A DNA stretch of 64,000 bases from UBA11222 sp947085295 (GTDB taxonomy: Bacteria > Pseudomonadota > Alphaproteobacteria > UBA11222): positions 1 to 64,000 of the forward strand of contig CAMTVX010000038.1 in assembly GCA_947085295.1 (NCBI GenBank), read 5' to 3'. How positions within the stretch are numbered: the first letter of the stretch is position 1; the number at the start of each line of letters is the position of its first letter. Shown one piece after another: positions 18,127 through 26,434 of the stretch. The notes beneath the pieces were generated by a model. The model worked only from the letters and a program-made list of their open reading frames with translations, was not told where the DNA came from and ran no database searches. The position numbers and the translations under genes were made by a program.

Positions 18127-18741
18127 TCAGGGCGCGGGCGCGCCGCACTTTGCCACAGATTTCATGACATTGTTTGCGGTAATGCCGACGCCAACCGGGC
18201 AGCCCGCAAGCCGCAACGCGCGCGCGGTCCAGACATTGCAGGTTCTGAATAGATGGAAGTTTTCGCCGCCAGCAAAAAACCGGCTGTTGCCATACAGGCC
18301 GTGACCCATTCTTATGACGCCGCCCGCCTGGTCCCGTTCATAGGCGTCTGAAATATACTGCGCGAGGCGTGCCATAGCGGCGGTGTCCGCCGGTAATGCA
18401 ATGACCTCGCTATGCGGAAACTGTGCAACCACAGGCCCGTTAAACCCCACCAGATGCAGCACGCTGGGCGATGGCCACAGCGCCGCGCTAAGCGCCTGCA
18501 ACAGGCTGGGCTCGCGGGTCTGGTAAAATTCCCGCTCGCCCCAGCCGACTTCCAGATATTCCCCGGGCGGGGCGTGGCGCTGTTCGGGCCACAGCCCGTC
18601 AGGAATATCACCGCGCCGCACGACCAGGCCCGTATGCCAGCCATGATTGACCACATACAAAGTGGCGGCGCACAGCGGCTGCGTCATGCAAAGCATCGCG
18701 GCCATCAGGACGATTGAAACGGTGACAATAGTTTTGCTCAT
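18127..18741 (-). CDS. DUF2459 exported protein
   Basis: A 204-residue protein with an N-terminal signal or membrane segment (MSKTIVTVSIVLMAAMLCM) and the DUF2459 core. Its landmarks are VVNHGWHTGLV near the start of the mature part and FRTCNVWTARALRLAG near the end, with conserved His and Cys that suggest a papain-like arrangement; biochemical function is unknown for the family. I chose ATG 18741; the frame extends 13 codons further upstream to another ATG but that would move the signal peptide inward. Confidence 0.75.
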   Translation of the reverse strand: MSKTIVTVSIVLMAAMLCMTQPLCAATLYVVNHGWHTGLVVRRGDIPDGLWPEQRHAPPGEYLEVGWGEREFYQTREPSLLQALSAALWPSPSVLHLVGFNGPVVAQFPHSEVIALPADTAAMARLAQYISDAYERDQAGGVIRMGHGLYGNSRFFAGGENFHLFRTCNVWTARALRLAGCPVGVGITANNVMKSVAKCGAPAP

Positions 18742-18874
18742 GGCTTTATTGTGACATTTACTGTTGCTAATACTTCGCATTATTTACCAGTAAAACAGCT
18801 ACACGAATTATGTTGATCTTATTGCTGACTAATGGCTCAATAAGACAAAGAAATAAACAGGGGAGAAGCGGGAA

Positions 18875-19657
18875 ATGGCGGCAAGTGAAAAATCGGCGCA
18901 GGTAGGTGGCGCGACTCTGAAATATCTGGAAGGCGGCAGCGGCGCGCCGTTGCTGGTGCTGCATGGCGAACTGGGTTTTCCCGGTTGGACGGATGCGTTT
19001 GAACATTTATCGAAAACCCGCAAACTGATCATTCCGCTGCATCCCGGCTTTGGCGTGGGGGATCGCATTGACTGGATCATGAATATGCGGGATCAGGCGT
19101 GTTTCTATACGCGCTTTCTGCAGGAGCAATCGCTGGCCCCTATCGATGTGCTGGGTTTTTCGCTGGGCGGCTGGATTGCCGCTGAAATGGCGGTGAACAA
19201 TGCGGCCCAGTTCAGACATATGGCGCTGGTGGCGCCGTTTGGGGTGCGCCCGCCATCGGGTGAAATCCGCGATCTGTTTGCGACGCCAACCCAGAATTAT
19301 ATTGACGCCAGCATGTTTGATCCGGTGGGCGCGCCGGAGCTTTCCAAACTGTATGGCGAACCGGGCCCCAAACAATATGAAATGTGGGAAGACGCCCGCG
19401 CAGAATCGGCGCGCCTTGCCTGGGCGCCCTATATGTTCAATCCCAGCCTGCCGCATCTGTTGGGGGGTGTGAAAGGCCTGCCAACGCTTATACTGTGGGG
19501 CAAGGATGACAAGATCGTGCCGGCCAGCACGGCGGATGTGTTCGCCACCGCCATCAAGGGCGCGCAGGTGGAACTGTTCGACAAATGCGGTCACATGCCC
19601 GAAATCGAAAAGAAAGACCAATTTCTTGCCAAGCTAACCGCGTTTCTCGCGCAATAG
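18875..19657 (+). CDS. Alpha/beta hydrolase
   Basis: A 260-residue hydrolase with the complete fold signature: oxyanion region VLHGELGFPGW (28-38), nucleophile S96 in GFSLGG, acid D211 or D212 in LWGKDDKIVP, and H240 in KCGHMPEIE. A ribosome-binding site (AGGGGAG) precedes the start. It is 18 bases from the luciferase-like gene and almost surely co-transcribed with it, suggesting that the hydrolase acts on the ester or other product of that oxidation. Substrate unknown. Confidence 0.88.
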   Translation: MAASEKSAQVGGATLKYLEGGSGAPLLVLHGELGFPGWTDAFEHLSKTRKLIIPLHPGFGVGDRIDWIMNMRDQACFYTRFLQEQSLAPIDVLGFSLGGWIAAEMAVNNAAQFRHMALVAPFGVRPPSGEIRDLFATPTQNYIDASMFDPVGAPELSKLYGEPGPKQYEMWEDARAESARLAWAPYMFNPSLPHLLGGVKGLPTLILWGKDDKIVPASTADVFATAIKGAQVELFDKCGHMPEIEKKDQFLAKLTAFLAQ

Positions 19658-19675
19658 CCATAAAGGGAGATCATC

Positions 19676-20983
19676 ATGCATATCGGAACTTTTACAGAGC
19701 GTCCCTACGCCAGCCTTGCGGAAAACGAAGTTTACCGTAACGCCAGTTTCTTTGGCGTATCCAACAAGCATTTCGATCCGAAAGTGGGTGCGGATCTGTA
19801 CCACCGTTATCTGGATCAGAACGTGGCCGCTGAAGATTTGGGCTTTGACGTCATCATGCTGAACGAACATCACGCCAATCCGTTTACGATGGGCGCGGTG
19901 ATGGATGTTGAGGCGGCGATTCTGGCGGCGCGCACCAAGCGGGTGAAGATCGCGCTGATGGGCAATCCGCTGCCGATCACCGATCCGCTGCGTCTGGCCG
20001 AAGAACTGGCGACCATCGACATGATTTCACGCGGCCGTCTGGTTGCGGGCTGGGTGCGGGGTGCTGGGTCCGAACAGATCGCCAACAATGTCAACCCGGC
20101 CTATAACCGCGAGCGTTTCAACGAGGCGCATGATTTCATTCAGCAGGCCTGGACGCGGCCCGGCCCGTGGCGTTATGAGGGCAAGCATTATCATTACCGG
20201 CACGTCAATCCGTGGCAAAAGCCGTATCAGCAGCCGGTGCCGGAATGCTGGATCCCCGGTCTGGTCAGCCCGGAAACCGTGATCTGGTGCGCCCAGCATC
20301 GCTATCCCTACCTGGCTTTGGCAACGTTTCTGGAGCCCACCATGGAAATGTGGGACATGTATGCCGACGAGGCGGAACGTCAGGGCTATCAGGCGGGTCC
20401 GGAAAATTTCGGCTATCTGCAAAAAATTGTCGTCGCCGAAACCGAAGAAAAAGCACAGGAATTGGGTCATGCCTGGCTCTATGGCGGCGGTCAGCCGGCC
20501 TTTGCGCGCCCGGAATGGATGTTCCCGTCAGGTTATAACACCAAGGCGGCGACGGCGCGTCTGGCCAAGGCCTTCACAAATCCCGAAACCGGCGATGTGG
20601 CGCTGGCGTCCGCGACCTATAGCGAAAACATCGATGTCGAGGCCGCCAAGCGCGCCACACTGGCGACCTATAAAGGCTTCCAGGACAGCAACCAGTTTAT
20701 CGTCGGCACGCCGAAATCCGTACTGCCCAAACTGCGCCATGTCATGGAAACCCTGCGCCCCGGCATTTTCATCTGCTGGCACATCGAAGGCGGCACGGTC
20801 AGTCAGGAAGACGCCATGACCAGCCTGCGTCTGCTCGGCACGCAGGTGCTTCCGGAAATGCGCAAATATGCCAAGGAACTTGGCCTGACCAGCCCCGACG
20901 AAGTAAAACCCGGCTCGCGCCCGCTGCCCGCCAGCGGCAAACGTCAGCCGGTGGTCGGCAAGATCAGCCGCGCGGCGCAATAA
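19676..20983 (+). CDS. LLM-class flavin-dependent oxidoreductase
   Basis: A 435-residue luciferase-like TIM-barrel enzyme that would use reduced FMN (supplied by a separate reductase) to oxidise a substrate. Family marks include YASLAENEVYRNASFFG, LNEHHANPF (residues 61-69), LMGNPLPITDPLRLAEELATIDMISRGRL and the WVRGAGSEQ loop. A well-placed GGGAGA precedes ATG 19676. Together with the hydrolase it forms a two-gene unit. Similar pairs work in degradation of alkanesulfonates, amines or cyclic compounds, but this one cannot be assigned. Confidence 0.9.
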   Translation: MHIGTFTERPYASLAENEVYRNASFFGVSNKHFDPKVGADLYHRYLDQNVAAEDLGFDVIMLNEHHANPFTMGAVMDVEAAILAARTKRVKIALMGNPLPITDPLRLAEELATIDMISRGRLVAGWVRGAGSEQIANNVNPAYNRERFNEAHDFIQQAWTRPGPWRYEGKHYHYRHVNPWQKPYQQPVPECWIPGLVSPETVIWCAQHRYPYLALATFLEPTMEMWDMYADEAERQGYQAGPENFGYLQKIVVAETEEKAQELGHAWLYGGGQPAFARPEWMFPSGYNTKAATARLAKAFTNPETGDVALASATYSENIDVEAAKRATLATYKGFQDSNQFIVGTPKSVLPKLRHVMETLRPGIFICWHIEGGTVSQEDAMTSLRLLGTQVLPEMRKYAKELGLTSPDEVKPGSRPLPASGKRQPVVGKISRAAQ

Positions 20984-21028
20984 TAACCCCGGCATGATCT
21001 CGGGTTTGCGTATGCCAATATTTTTGCC

Positions 21029-21152
21029 TGTCACCCCGGATTTATTCCGGGGTCCACGAGCTTGCCCTCGGGCCGGCAAAGCCGGTCCCGGGGGAGCCAC
21101 GCGGTAAAGCCTGAGTTTGTAACCCTGGACCCCGCAACAGGTGCGGGGTGAC
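21029..21152. repeat. Palindromic element, family B copy 1
   Basis: Left end TGTCACCCCGGATTTATTCC and right end CCTGGACCCCGCAACAGGTG...GGGGTGACA are inverted partners, with internal hairpins (CCCTCGGG, GCCGGCAAAGCCGG). It sits downstream of both the oxidoreductase and clpB stops and may act as a shared 3' structure. A second copy lies at 51202-51290. Confidence 0.8.
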
Positions 21153-21192
21153 ATGTGTGTGGATCAACGCTTCAACCTAAAGTCATCACGCC

Positions 21193-23799
21193 CTACGCCG
21201 CCGCCTGCATCTCCTGACCATTGATGATCAGGCCCCTAGCTAAATCCGGGTCGCCAGCGCTGACGCGGACGGTTTCGCCATCCTTGATGGTTCCGGCCAG
21301 TAATTGCTCGGCCAGCGGATTTTGCAGGGCGCGTTGAATGACCCGCTTTAAGGGCCGCGCGCCATAAACCGGATCATAGCCTGCATTGGCCAGCCAGGTG
21401 CGCGCGGCATCATCCAGCGTCAGCGTGATTTTACGCGCTTCCAGCAGGCCCAGCAGGCTGCGGATCTGAATGGTGACAATGCCATCCATCTGCGCACGGG
21501 ACAGCCGGTTGAACAGAATGATTTCATCCAGCCGGTTCAGAAATTCCGGGCGGAAACTGTTGCGCACCACTTCCATCACCTGCGCGCGGGCGTTTTCCGC
21601 CGGTTCACCGTCTTTTAACGCCGCCAGATAGTCCGAACCCAGATTGGAGGTCAGAATGATAATGGTATTTTTGAAATCCACCGTGCGGCCCTGCCCATCG
21701 GTCAGACGGCCATCATCCAGCACCTGCAACAGAATATTGAACACATCGGGATGCGCCTTTTCAACTTCGTCAAACAGCAGCACCTGATAGGGCCTTCTGC
21801 GCACCGCTTCGGTCAGCGCGCCGCCTTCATCATATCCGACATAGCCCGGCGGTGCGCCGATCAGGCGCGCGACCGAATGCTTTTCCATATATTCCGACAT
21901 GTCCATGCGCAGGATGGCGTTTTCATCATCGAACAGAAACTGCGCCAGGGTTTTGGTCAGCTCGGTTTTGCCAACGCCCGTCGGCCCCAGAAACAGGAAC
22001 GACCCGATGGGGCGGCGCGGATCCTGTAATCCGGCGCGCGCGCGGCGCACCGCATGGGCCACGGCGCGCAAGGCATCGTCCTGGCCGATCACGCGTTCGG
22101 ATAATTTTGTTTCCATCGCCAGCAGTTTGTCGCGTTCGCCAGCCAGCATTTTGTCCACTGGAATACCGGTCCAGCGCGACACGATGCCCGCAATATGTTC
22201 CTCGGTTACGGCTTCTTCCAGAGAGGCGCGTTCGCCCGCTTCATCAGCGGCGCGCAGTTTTTCTTCCAATCCGGGAATAAGGCCATAGGCGATTTCACCT
22301 GCGCGGGCCAGATCACCGCTGCGCTGCGCCTGGGCCAAATCGCTGCGCGCCTGATCCAGTTGCTCTTTTATTTTTTGCGCATCCGCAAGCTGGGCCTTTT
22401 CGGATTGCCAGCGCGCGGTCAGATCAGCCGAGTCCTCTTCCAGCCCAACCAGTTCTGTTTCCAGTTTTTCCAGCCGGTCCACCGAGGCGGCATCGGTTTC
22501 CTTGCGCAATGCCTCGCGCTCGATTTTCAATTGCAGAATGCGCCGGTCCAGCTCGTCCAGTTCTTCGGGTTTGGAATCGATTTCCATGCGCAACCGGCTG
22601 GCAGCTTCGTCTACCAGATCAATCGCCTTGTCGGGCAGGAAACGATCCGAGATATAGCGGTTCGACAGCGTCGCCGCCGACACGATGGCCGCATCGCTGA
22701 TGCGCACCCCGTGATGCAGTTCGTACTTTTCTTTCAGCCCGCGCAGGATCGACACCGTGTCTTCGACTGTTGGTTCACTGACGAACACCGGCTGAAAACG
22801 CCGTGCAAGGGCTGCGTCTTTTTCTACATGTTTGCGATACTCGTTCAAGGTAGTCGCGCCAATGCAATGCAGTTCTCCGCGCGCCAATGCAGGTTTCAAA
22901 AGGTTCGATGCGTCCATTGAACCTTCGGCGGCGCCCGCGCCAACGATGGTGTGCATCTCGTCAATGAACAGCACCACCTCACCGGCGGCCGTGGTTACTT
23001 CCTGCAACACGGCTTTCAGGCGTTCTTCAAATTCGCCGCGATATTTCGCTCCAGCGATCAGCGCGCCCATATCCAGCGCCATCAGTTTTTTATTTTTCAG
23101 GCTTTCCGGAACATCGCCATTGACGATGCGTTGCGCCAGCCCCTCGATGATGGCGGTCTTGCCAACACCGGGTTCACCGATCAGCACCGGATTGTTTTTG
23201 GTGCGCCGTGACAGCACCTGTATCGTGCGGCGAATTTCCTCGTCGCGCCCGATCACCGGGTCCACCTTTCCATCGCGTGCGGCTTGTGTGAGGTCGCGGG
23301 CGTATTTTTTCAGCGCCTCGAAACTGTCTTCTGCCGAGGCATTGTCCGCCGTGCGGCCCTTGCGAATTTCATTGATGGCGCGGTTCAGATTTTCCGGCGT
23401 CACGCGCGCCTGCTGTAAAATTTTTTCCGCCTCGCTGCCTTTGGCAAGCGATGTGGCCTGCAACAGGCGTTCGGCAGTGACAAACGCATCCCCGGATTTT
23501 TTGGAAATGTCTTCGGCCGCCTCGAACAGTTTCACCAGAGGCTGGCTCATATGCAACTGGCCAGCACCCGGCCCGCTGGCCGACGCCATTTTAGCCAGCG
23601 CCTGTTCGACGCCCTGTTTTGCCGCTGCCGGGTCGCCGCCGGCGCTACGAATGAGATTCGCCGCAAGGCCATCTGCATCATCGAGCAGAACCTTCAGCAG
23701 ATGTTCGGGGGTGTATTGGCCGTGGCCGCTACGGCTGGCCAGGGTTTGGCCCGCCTGAATTAATCCGCGCGAGCGTTCAGTATATTTTTCAAATTGCAT
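21193..23799 (-). CDS. clpB: ATP-dependent disaggregase ClpB
   Basis: An 868-residue Hsp100 chaperone that pulls proteins out of aggregates with DnaK. It has the N-domain (MQFEKYTERSRGLIQAGQTL), the first AAA+ module (Walker A GEPGVGKT, Walker B VVLFIDEMH), the long ClpB/Hsp104 middle coiled coil (about 400-520, rich in Leu/Glu/Lys), and the second module (GPTGVGKT, LLFDEVEKAHPDV). ATG 23799 starts exactly at the family's N-terminus and has AGAGGTG in front; the longer upstream frame is not used. No clear sigma-32 promoter was recognised upstream. Confidence 0.97.
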   Translation of the reverse strand: MQFEKYTERSRGLIQAGQTLASRSGHGQYTPEHLLKVLLDDADGLAANLIRSAGGDPAAAKQGVEQALAKMASASGPGAGQLHMSQPLVKLFEAAEDISKKSGDAFVTAERLLQATSLAKGSEAEKILQQARVTPENLNRAINEIRKGRTADNASAEDSFEALKKYARDLTQAARDGKVDPVIGRDEEIRRTIQVLSRRTKNNPVLIGEPGVGKTAIIEGLAQRIVNGDVPESLKNKKLMALDMGALIAGAKYRGEFEERLKAVLQEVTTAAGEVVLFIDEMHTIVGAGAAEGSMDASNLLKPALARGELHCIGATTLNEYRKHVEKDAALARRFQPVFVSEPTVEDTVSILRGLKEKYELHHGVRISDAAIVSAATLSNRYISDRFLPDKAIDLVDEAASRLRMEIDSKPEELDELDRRILQLKIEREALRKETDAASVDRLEKLETELVGLEEDSADLTARWQSEKAQLADAQKIKEQLDQARSDLAQAQRSGDLARAGEIAYGLIPGLEEKLRAADEAGERASLEEAVTEEHIAGIVSRWTGIPVDKMLAGERDKLLAMETKLSERVIGQDDALRAVAHAVRRARAGLQDPRRPIGSFLFLGPTGVGKTELTKTLAQFLFDDENAILRMDMSEYMEKHSVARLIGAPPGYVGYDEGGALTEAVRRRPYQVLLFDEVEKAHPDVFNILLQVLDDGRLTDGQGRTVDFKNTIIILTSNLGSDYLAALKDGEPAENARAQVMEVVRNSFRPEFLNRLDEIILFNRLSRAQMDGIVTIQIRSLLGLLEARKITLTLDDAARTWLANAGYDPVYGARPLKRVIQRALQNPLAEQLLAGTIKDGETVRVSAGDPDLARGLIINGQEMQAAA

Positions 23800-23999
23800 C
23801 AGACACCTCTCAAGCGCGTTCGCCATTACGGCAGAATATGCCGAAAATATGGACACTCCGTTTAGAGCTGCCCGGCAACGCCTTATTTCACCAATCGACA
23901 GAACCTTCCAGGAAGCGCCCCGCCGCAAGCAACATGTGGGATGTCAGCGGCCCCGGCACAAGACCGGGGCATAAAAATTAATAACAGTTAAGCCTTTTA

Positions 24000-24497
24000 T
24001 CAGGCTGAACTTGTGGCATTTTCTTCCAGAGGGGATTCAGAAGAGGTCTCGGCAGAATTTTCGCCTGCGCCGCCTTCGTAGGAGGATTCCTGTTCCTGCT
24101 CGCCATTTTCCGACTGGCCTAAACGGCGGTTGCCGTTCTGACGTGCAGCATCGCGTTCACGCGCGGCGGCCTGTGCCTGATTTGCGGCTGCCAGCAGGCG
24201 GTAATAATGTTCTGCATGCTGTAGATAGTTTTCCGCCCCTACATGGTCCCCCTGGGAGTTGGCGTCGCGCGCCAGGTTCTGATATTTTTCGCAAATATGC
24301 GCCACTGTGCCGCGAATTTTAATGTCGGGGCCATTGCTGTCCAGTGTGCGGTTCAGGTTCACAACGCCACCTGAATTTGCCCCCATACTACTGCTGCTGC
24401 TACCGCCGCCGCCACCGCCACCGCTATGCGGTTTTCCACCGCGACCGCGACCACGGGGGCGCTGCTTGTTCATATTATTCTGTTGAACGGGTCTCAT
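24000..24497 (-). CDS. DUF4167 domain protein
   Basis: A 165-residue protein typical of Alphaproteobacteria. It begins with a basic, glycine-rich stretch (RPRGRGRGGKPHSGGGGGGG) like an RNA-binding tail, then the DUF4167 core (RTLDSNGPDIKIRGTVAHIC, HVGAENYLQHAEHYYRLLAA), and ends in an acidic low-complexity tail. Function is not established. It lies between prmC and clpB, its usual place in this class. Confidence 0.9.
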   Translation of the reverse strand: MRPVQQNNMNKQRPRGRGRGGKPHSGGGGGGGSSSSSMGANSGGVVNLNRTLDSNGPDIKIRGTVAHICEKYQNLARDANSQGDHVGAENYLQHAEHYYRLLAAANQAQAAARERDAARQNGNRRLGQSENGEQEQESSYEGGAGENSAETSSESPLEENATSSA

Positions 24498-24869
24498 GCG
24501 TGAACCGGTTCTTGTGTCATTCGCTTACATCTCGTCATTATTAAAAACTCTCCATTGATCGTGTCACAGCTTCATTCAACTAACAAATTACGCTGTCCTG
24601 CCATGCCGCAAACAGGTCATAGAAACACTGCTTGCAGTCATTCAAACATTATCAGAGCAAATTACGGCTTTAGACTTATTCCCCGAATGAAACGCCGCTT
24701 GCGGAAGTGAACCACCTTCTCTTCAACCGGCATTAGAAGCACCATCTGCCGCCCCGGTTCGTTCTGGAACCGTTAGATGCCGTGACAGCAATGGATAACC
24801 GCGAGAGCATTCAACACTCAATCGCTGAGCAGATAATAACCGCTTCTGCGTCTGATTCCAACATTAATC
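24498..24869. other. 372-bp gap between prmC and DUF4167
   Basis: No open frame of quality, no tRNA and no known RNA motif seen. One hairpin, CGGTTC (24757-24762) with GAACCG (24769-24774), lies about 100 bases past the prmC stop. Promoter of the DUF4167 gene is presumably here but no strong hexamers stood out. Confidence 0.5.
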
Positions 24870-25748
24870 TTACAGGACGGATTGGGTGCTGTACCGCCCG
24901 GTTACAGCCCTGGCATTCCCTGCCAGATCTTCATGTGCATGCCGTGCCGTCAAACCAGCCCTGCACAGCAAATTTTTCACGGCCTCTGCCTGCCCCGGTC
25001 CGACTTCAACAATCAGCAATCCGTCAGGAAGCAGCAAGTTTGCCAGTGAAATGGTTATCATCCGGTAAAAATCAAGGCCATCCGTCCCCCCCGCGAGGGC
25101 AATAAGGGGGTCAAACAGGCGCACATCCGGGGCTAGCTGTGGAATAACCGCATCCTCAATATAGGGCGGATTGGAGATCACAATATCAAACGGTCCTCCA
25201 ATATGTTGAATCCAGCCAGCACTGCGCACATCGCAGCATATAAATTGCGCGCGTTCAGAAAACCCCAGACGCCGGGCGTTGCGCTGTGCCACATCCAGGG
25301 CGCCTGTGGAAATATCGATCCCTGTCCCGTATGCGCGGGGCAATTCCGACAACAGCGCCAGCAGCAGGCATCCGCTGCCTGTGCCGATATCGAGTATGCG
25401 TAACGGATGATTGCGATTTTCGATCAGTCCTAGCGCGGCGCCAATCAGGGTTTCGCTATCTGCGCGGGGATCCAGCGTGTCCGGCGTAATTTCGAAATCC
25501 ATACTCCAGAATTCGCGCCGCCCAAGAATACGCGACACCGGCTCATGCGCCGCGCGCCGCGCGATCATCGCAGCGTAGGTTGCAGCATGCGCCGGGGACA
25601 AATCGGCATTCGGATCGCGGATCAAGTCTTCGTGCGACAGACCTGTCGCCGCCGACAACAGCAAGCGCGCATCCAGCCGCGCCTGCGTCACACCCGCCGC
25701 CTGCAACTGCGCCGTCGCCATGCGCAGCGTTTCGCGGATTGTGGGCAT
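24870..25748 (-). CDS. prmC: Release factor glutamine methyltransferase PrmC
   Basis: A 292-residue methyltransferase that methylates the GGQ glutamine of release factors RF1 and RF2. The N-terminal helical domain is followed by a Rossmann fold with SAM-binding ILDIGTGSGCLLLALL and the catalytic VISNPPYIED motif. Its usual operon partner prfA is present upstream, but a toxin-antitoxin pair has been placed between them; the antitoxin stop and the prmC start share one base (TGATG), so prmC is likely translated by coupling to the antitoxin. Confidence 0.95.
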   Translation of the reverse strand: MPTIRETLRMATAQLQAAGVTQARLDARLLLSAATGLSHEDLIRDPNADLSPAHAATYAAMIARRAAHEPVSRILGRREFWSMDFEITPDTLDPRADSETLIGAALGLIENRNHPLRILDIGTGSGCLLLALLSELPRAYGTGIDISTGALDVAQRNARRLGFSERAQFICCDVRSAGWIQHIGGPFDIVISNPPYIEDAVIPQLAPDVRLFDPLIALAGGTDGLDFYRMITISLANLLLPDGLLIVEVGPGQAEAVKNLLCRAGLTARHAHEDLAGNARAVTGRYSTQSVL

Positions 25749-26059
25749 CAGGAGCGCATGGCTTGCGCAACCAGGCGCACACCGAGCGCTGCACAGACAC
25801 GACTAACCGTGTCGAAACGCGGGGCGCTATCTGGCCGTAACGCCTTGTACAGGGCTTCGCGCGTGATCCCGGCCGATTTGGCGATCTCGGCCATCCCGCG
25901 CGCGCGGGCAATATCGCCCAGCGCAGCCGCCAGTAAGGCCGCATCGTTCGCTTCCAGTATATCTGTCAAGTAGGCGGCGATGGCCACCTTATTATCAAGG
26001 TAAGGCGTTGCATCAAACTCGGGCAGATCGGTTGCTTTAATTTTAATGCGTTTGCTCAT
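25748..26059 (-). CDS. Antitoxin of a HigBA-like (HI1420-type) toxin-antitoxin pair
   Basis: A 103-residue protein with a helix-turn-helix (IAKSAGITREALYKALRPDS, about 60-80), N-terminal segment MSKRIKIKATDLPEFDATPY and tail CAALGVRLVAQ, the layout of the addiction-module antidote family that follows HI1419-type toxins. It neutralises the toxin and probably represses the pair through the palindrome at 26377-26394. AGGAAC precedes the start. It follows the toxin gene by 15 bases and touches prmC by one base. Confidence 0.9.
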   Translation of the reverse strand: MSKRIKIKATDLPEFDATPYLDNKVAIAAYLTDILEANDAALLAAALGDIARARGMAEIAKSAGITREALYKALRPDSAPRFDTVSRVCAALGVRLVAQAMRS

Positions 26060-26074
26060 GTTGGGTTCCTCCGG

Positions 26075-26368
26075 TCAATCCAGCAGTGCCGCCAGCGCCT
26101 TGGCACGCCTGATGTCGCTCTTCTGTGTGCGCTTAGAGCCACCCGCAAGCAGCACGATTATTTGCGCACCGCGCTGTGTGAAGTACACACGCCAGCCCGC
26201 GCCCACATGTATGCGCAGCTCCGAAACGCCGTCGCCAACTGGCTCAACGTCCCCCATTAGCCCACGCTCCAATCGCCTGATCCTGGCGACAACCACACCG
26301 CGAACCGCCGTATCGGCTAAACCATCAAGCCAAGCAGTAAATTCGGGAAGCGGCCTAATCGAGAACAT
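26075..26368 (-). CDS. RelE/ParE-superfamily toxin (HI1419/HigB-like)
   Basis: A 97-residue toxin candidate. The line FTAWLDGLADTAVRGVVVAR..RLERGLMGDVEPVGDGVSELRIHVGAGWRVYF and the tail LLAGGSKRTQKSDIRRAKAL match the HigB-like family that typically cuts ribosome-bound mRNA; basic residues R53, R59 and K78-K83 region are kept. Toxin-first order is the rule for this family. It has its own promoter and operator in the 66-base gap after prfA. Confidence 0.9.
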   Translation of the reverse strand: MFSIRPLPEFTAWLDGLADTAVRGVVVARIRRLERGLMGDVEPVGDGVSELRIHVGAGWRVYFTQRGAQIIVLLAGGSKRTQKSDIRRAKALAALLD

Positions 26369-26374
26369 GGCCTA

Positions 26375-26403
26375 AATGTAGTCGATCGATTACATTCCGT
26401 CAA
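26375..26403 (-). promoter_or_regulatory. Promoter and operator of the toxin-antitoxin pair
   Basis: On the minus strand: TTGACG (26403-26398), a 17-base spacer and TACATT (26380-26375). The nearly perfect palindrome TGTAGTCGA-TCGATTACA (26377-26394, one mismatch) covers the spacer and reaches the -10, seven bases before the toxin start codon. This is the expected design for autorepression by an antitoxin. Confidence 0.65.
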
Positions 26404-26434
26404 GCAGTTTTTTATACTCAGCTTGGTCCATTGC

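Noticed and set aside
23800..23928. 43-residue N-terminal extension of ClpB
   Set aside because: ClpB proteins begin at MQFEKYTERS-like sequence, and a good ribosome-binding site precedes ATG 23799.
24498..24869. tRNA or small RNA in the prmC-DUF4167 gap
   Set aside because: No cloverleaf or known RNA motif could be built; only one short hairpin.
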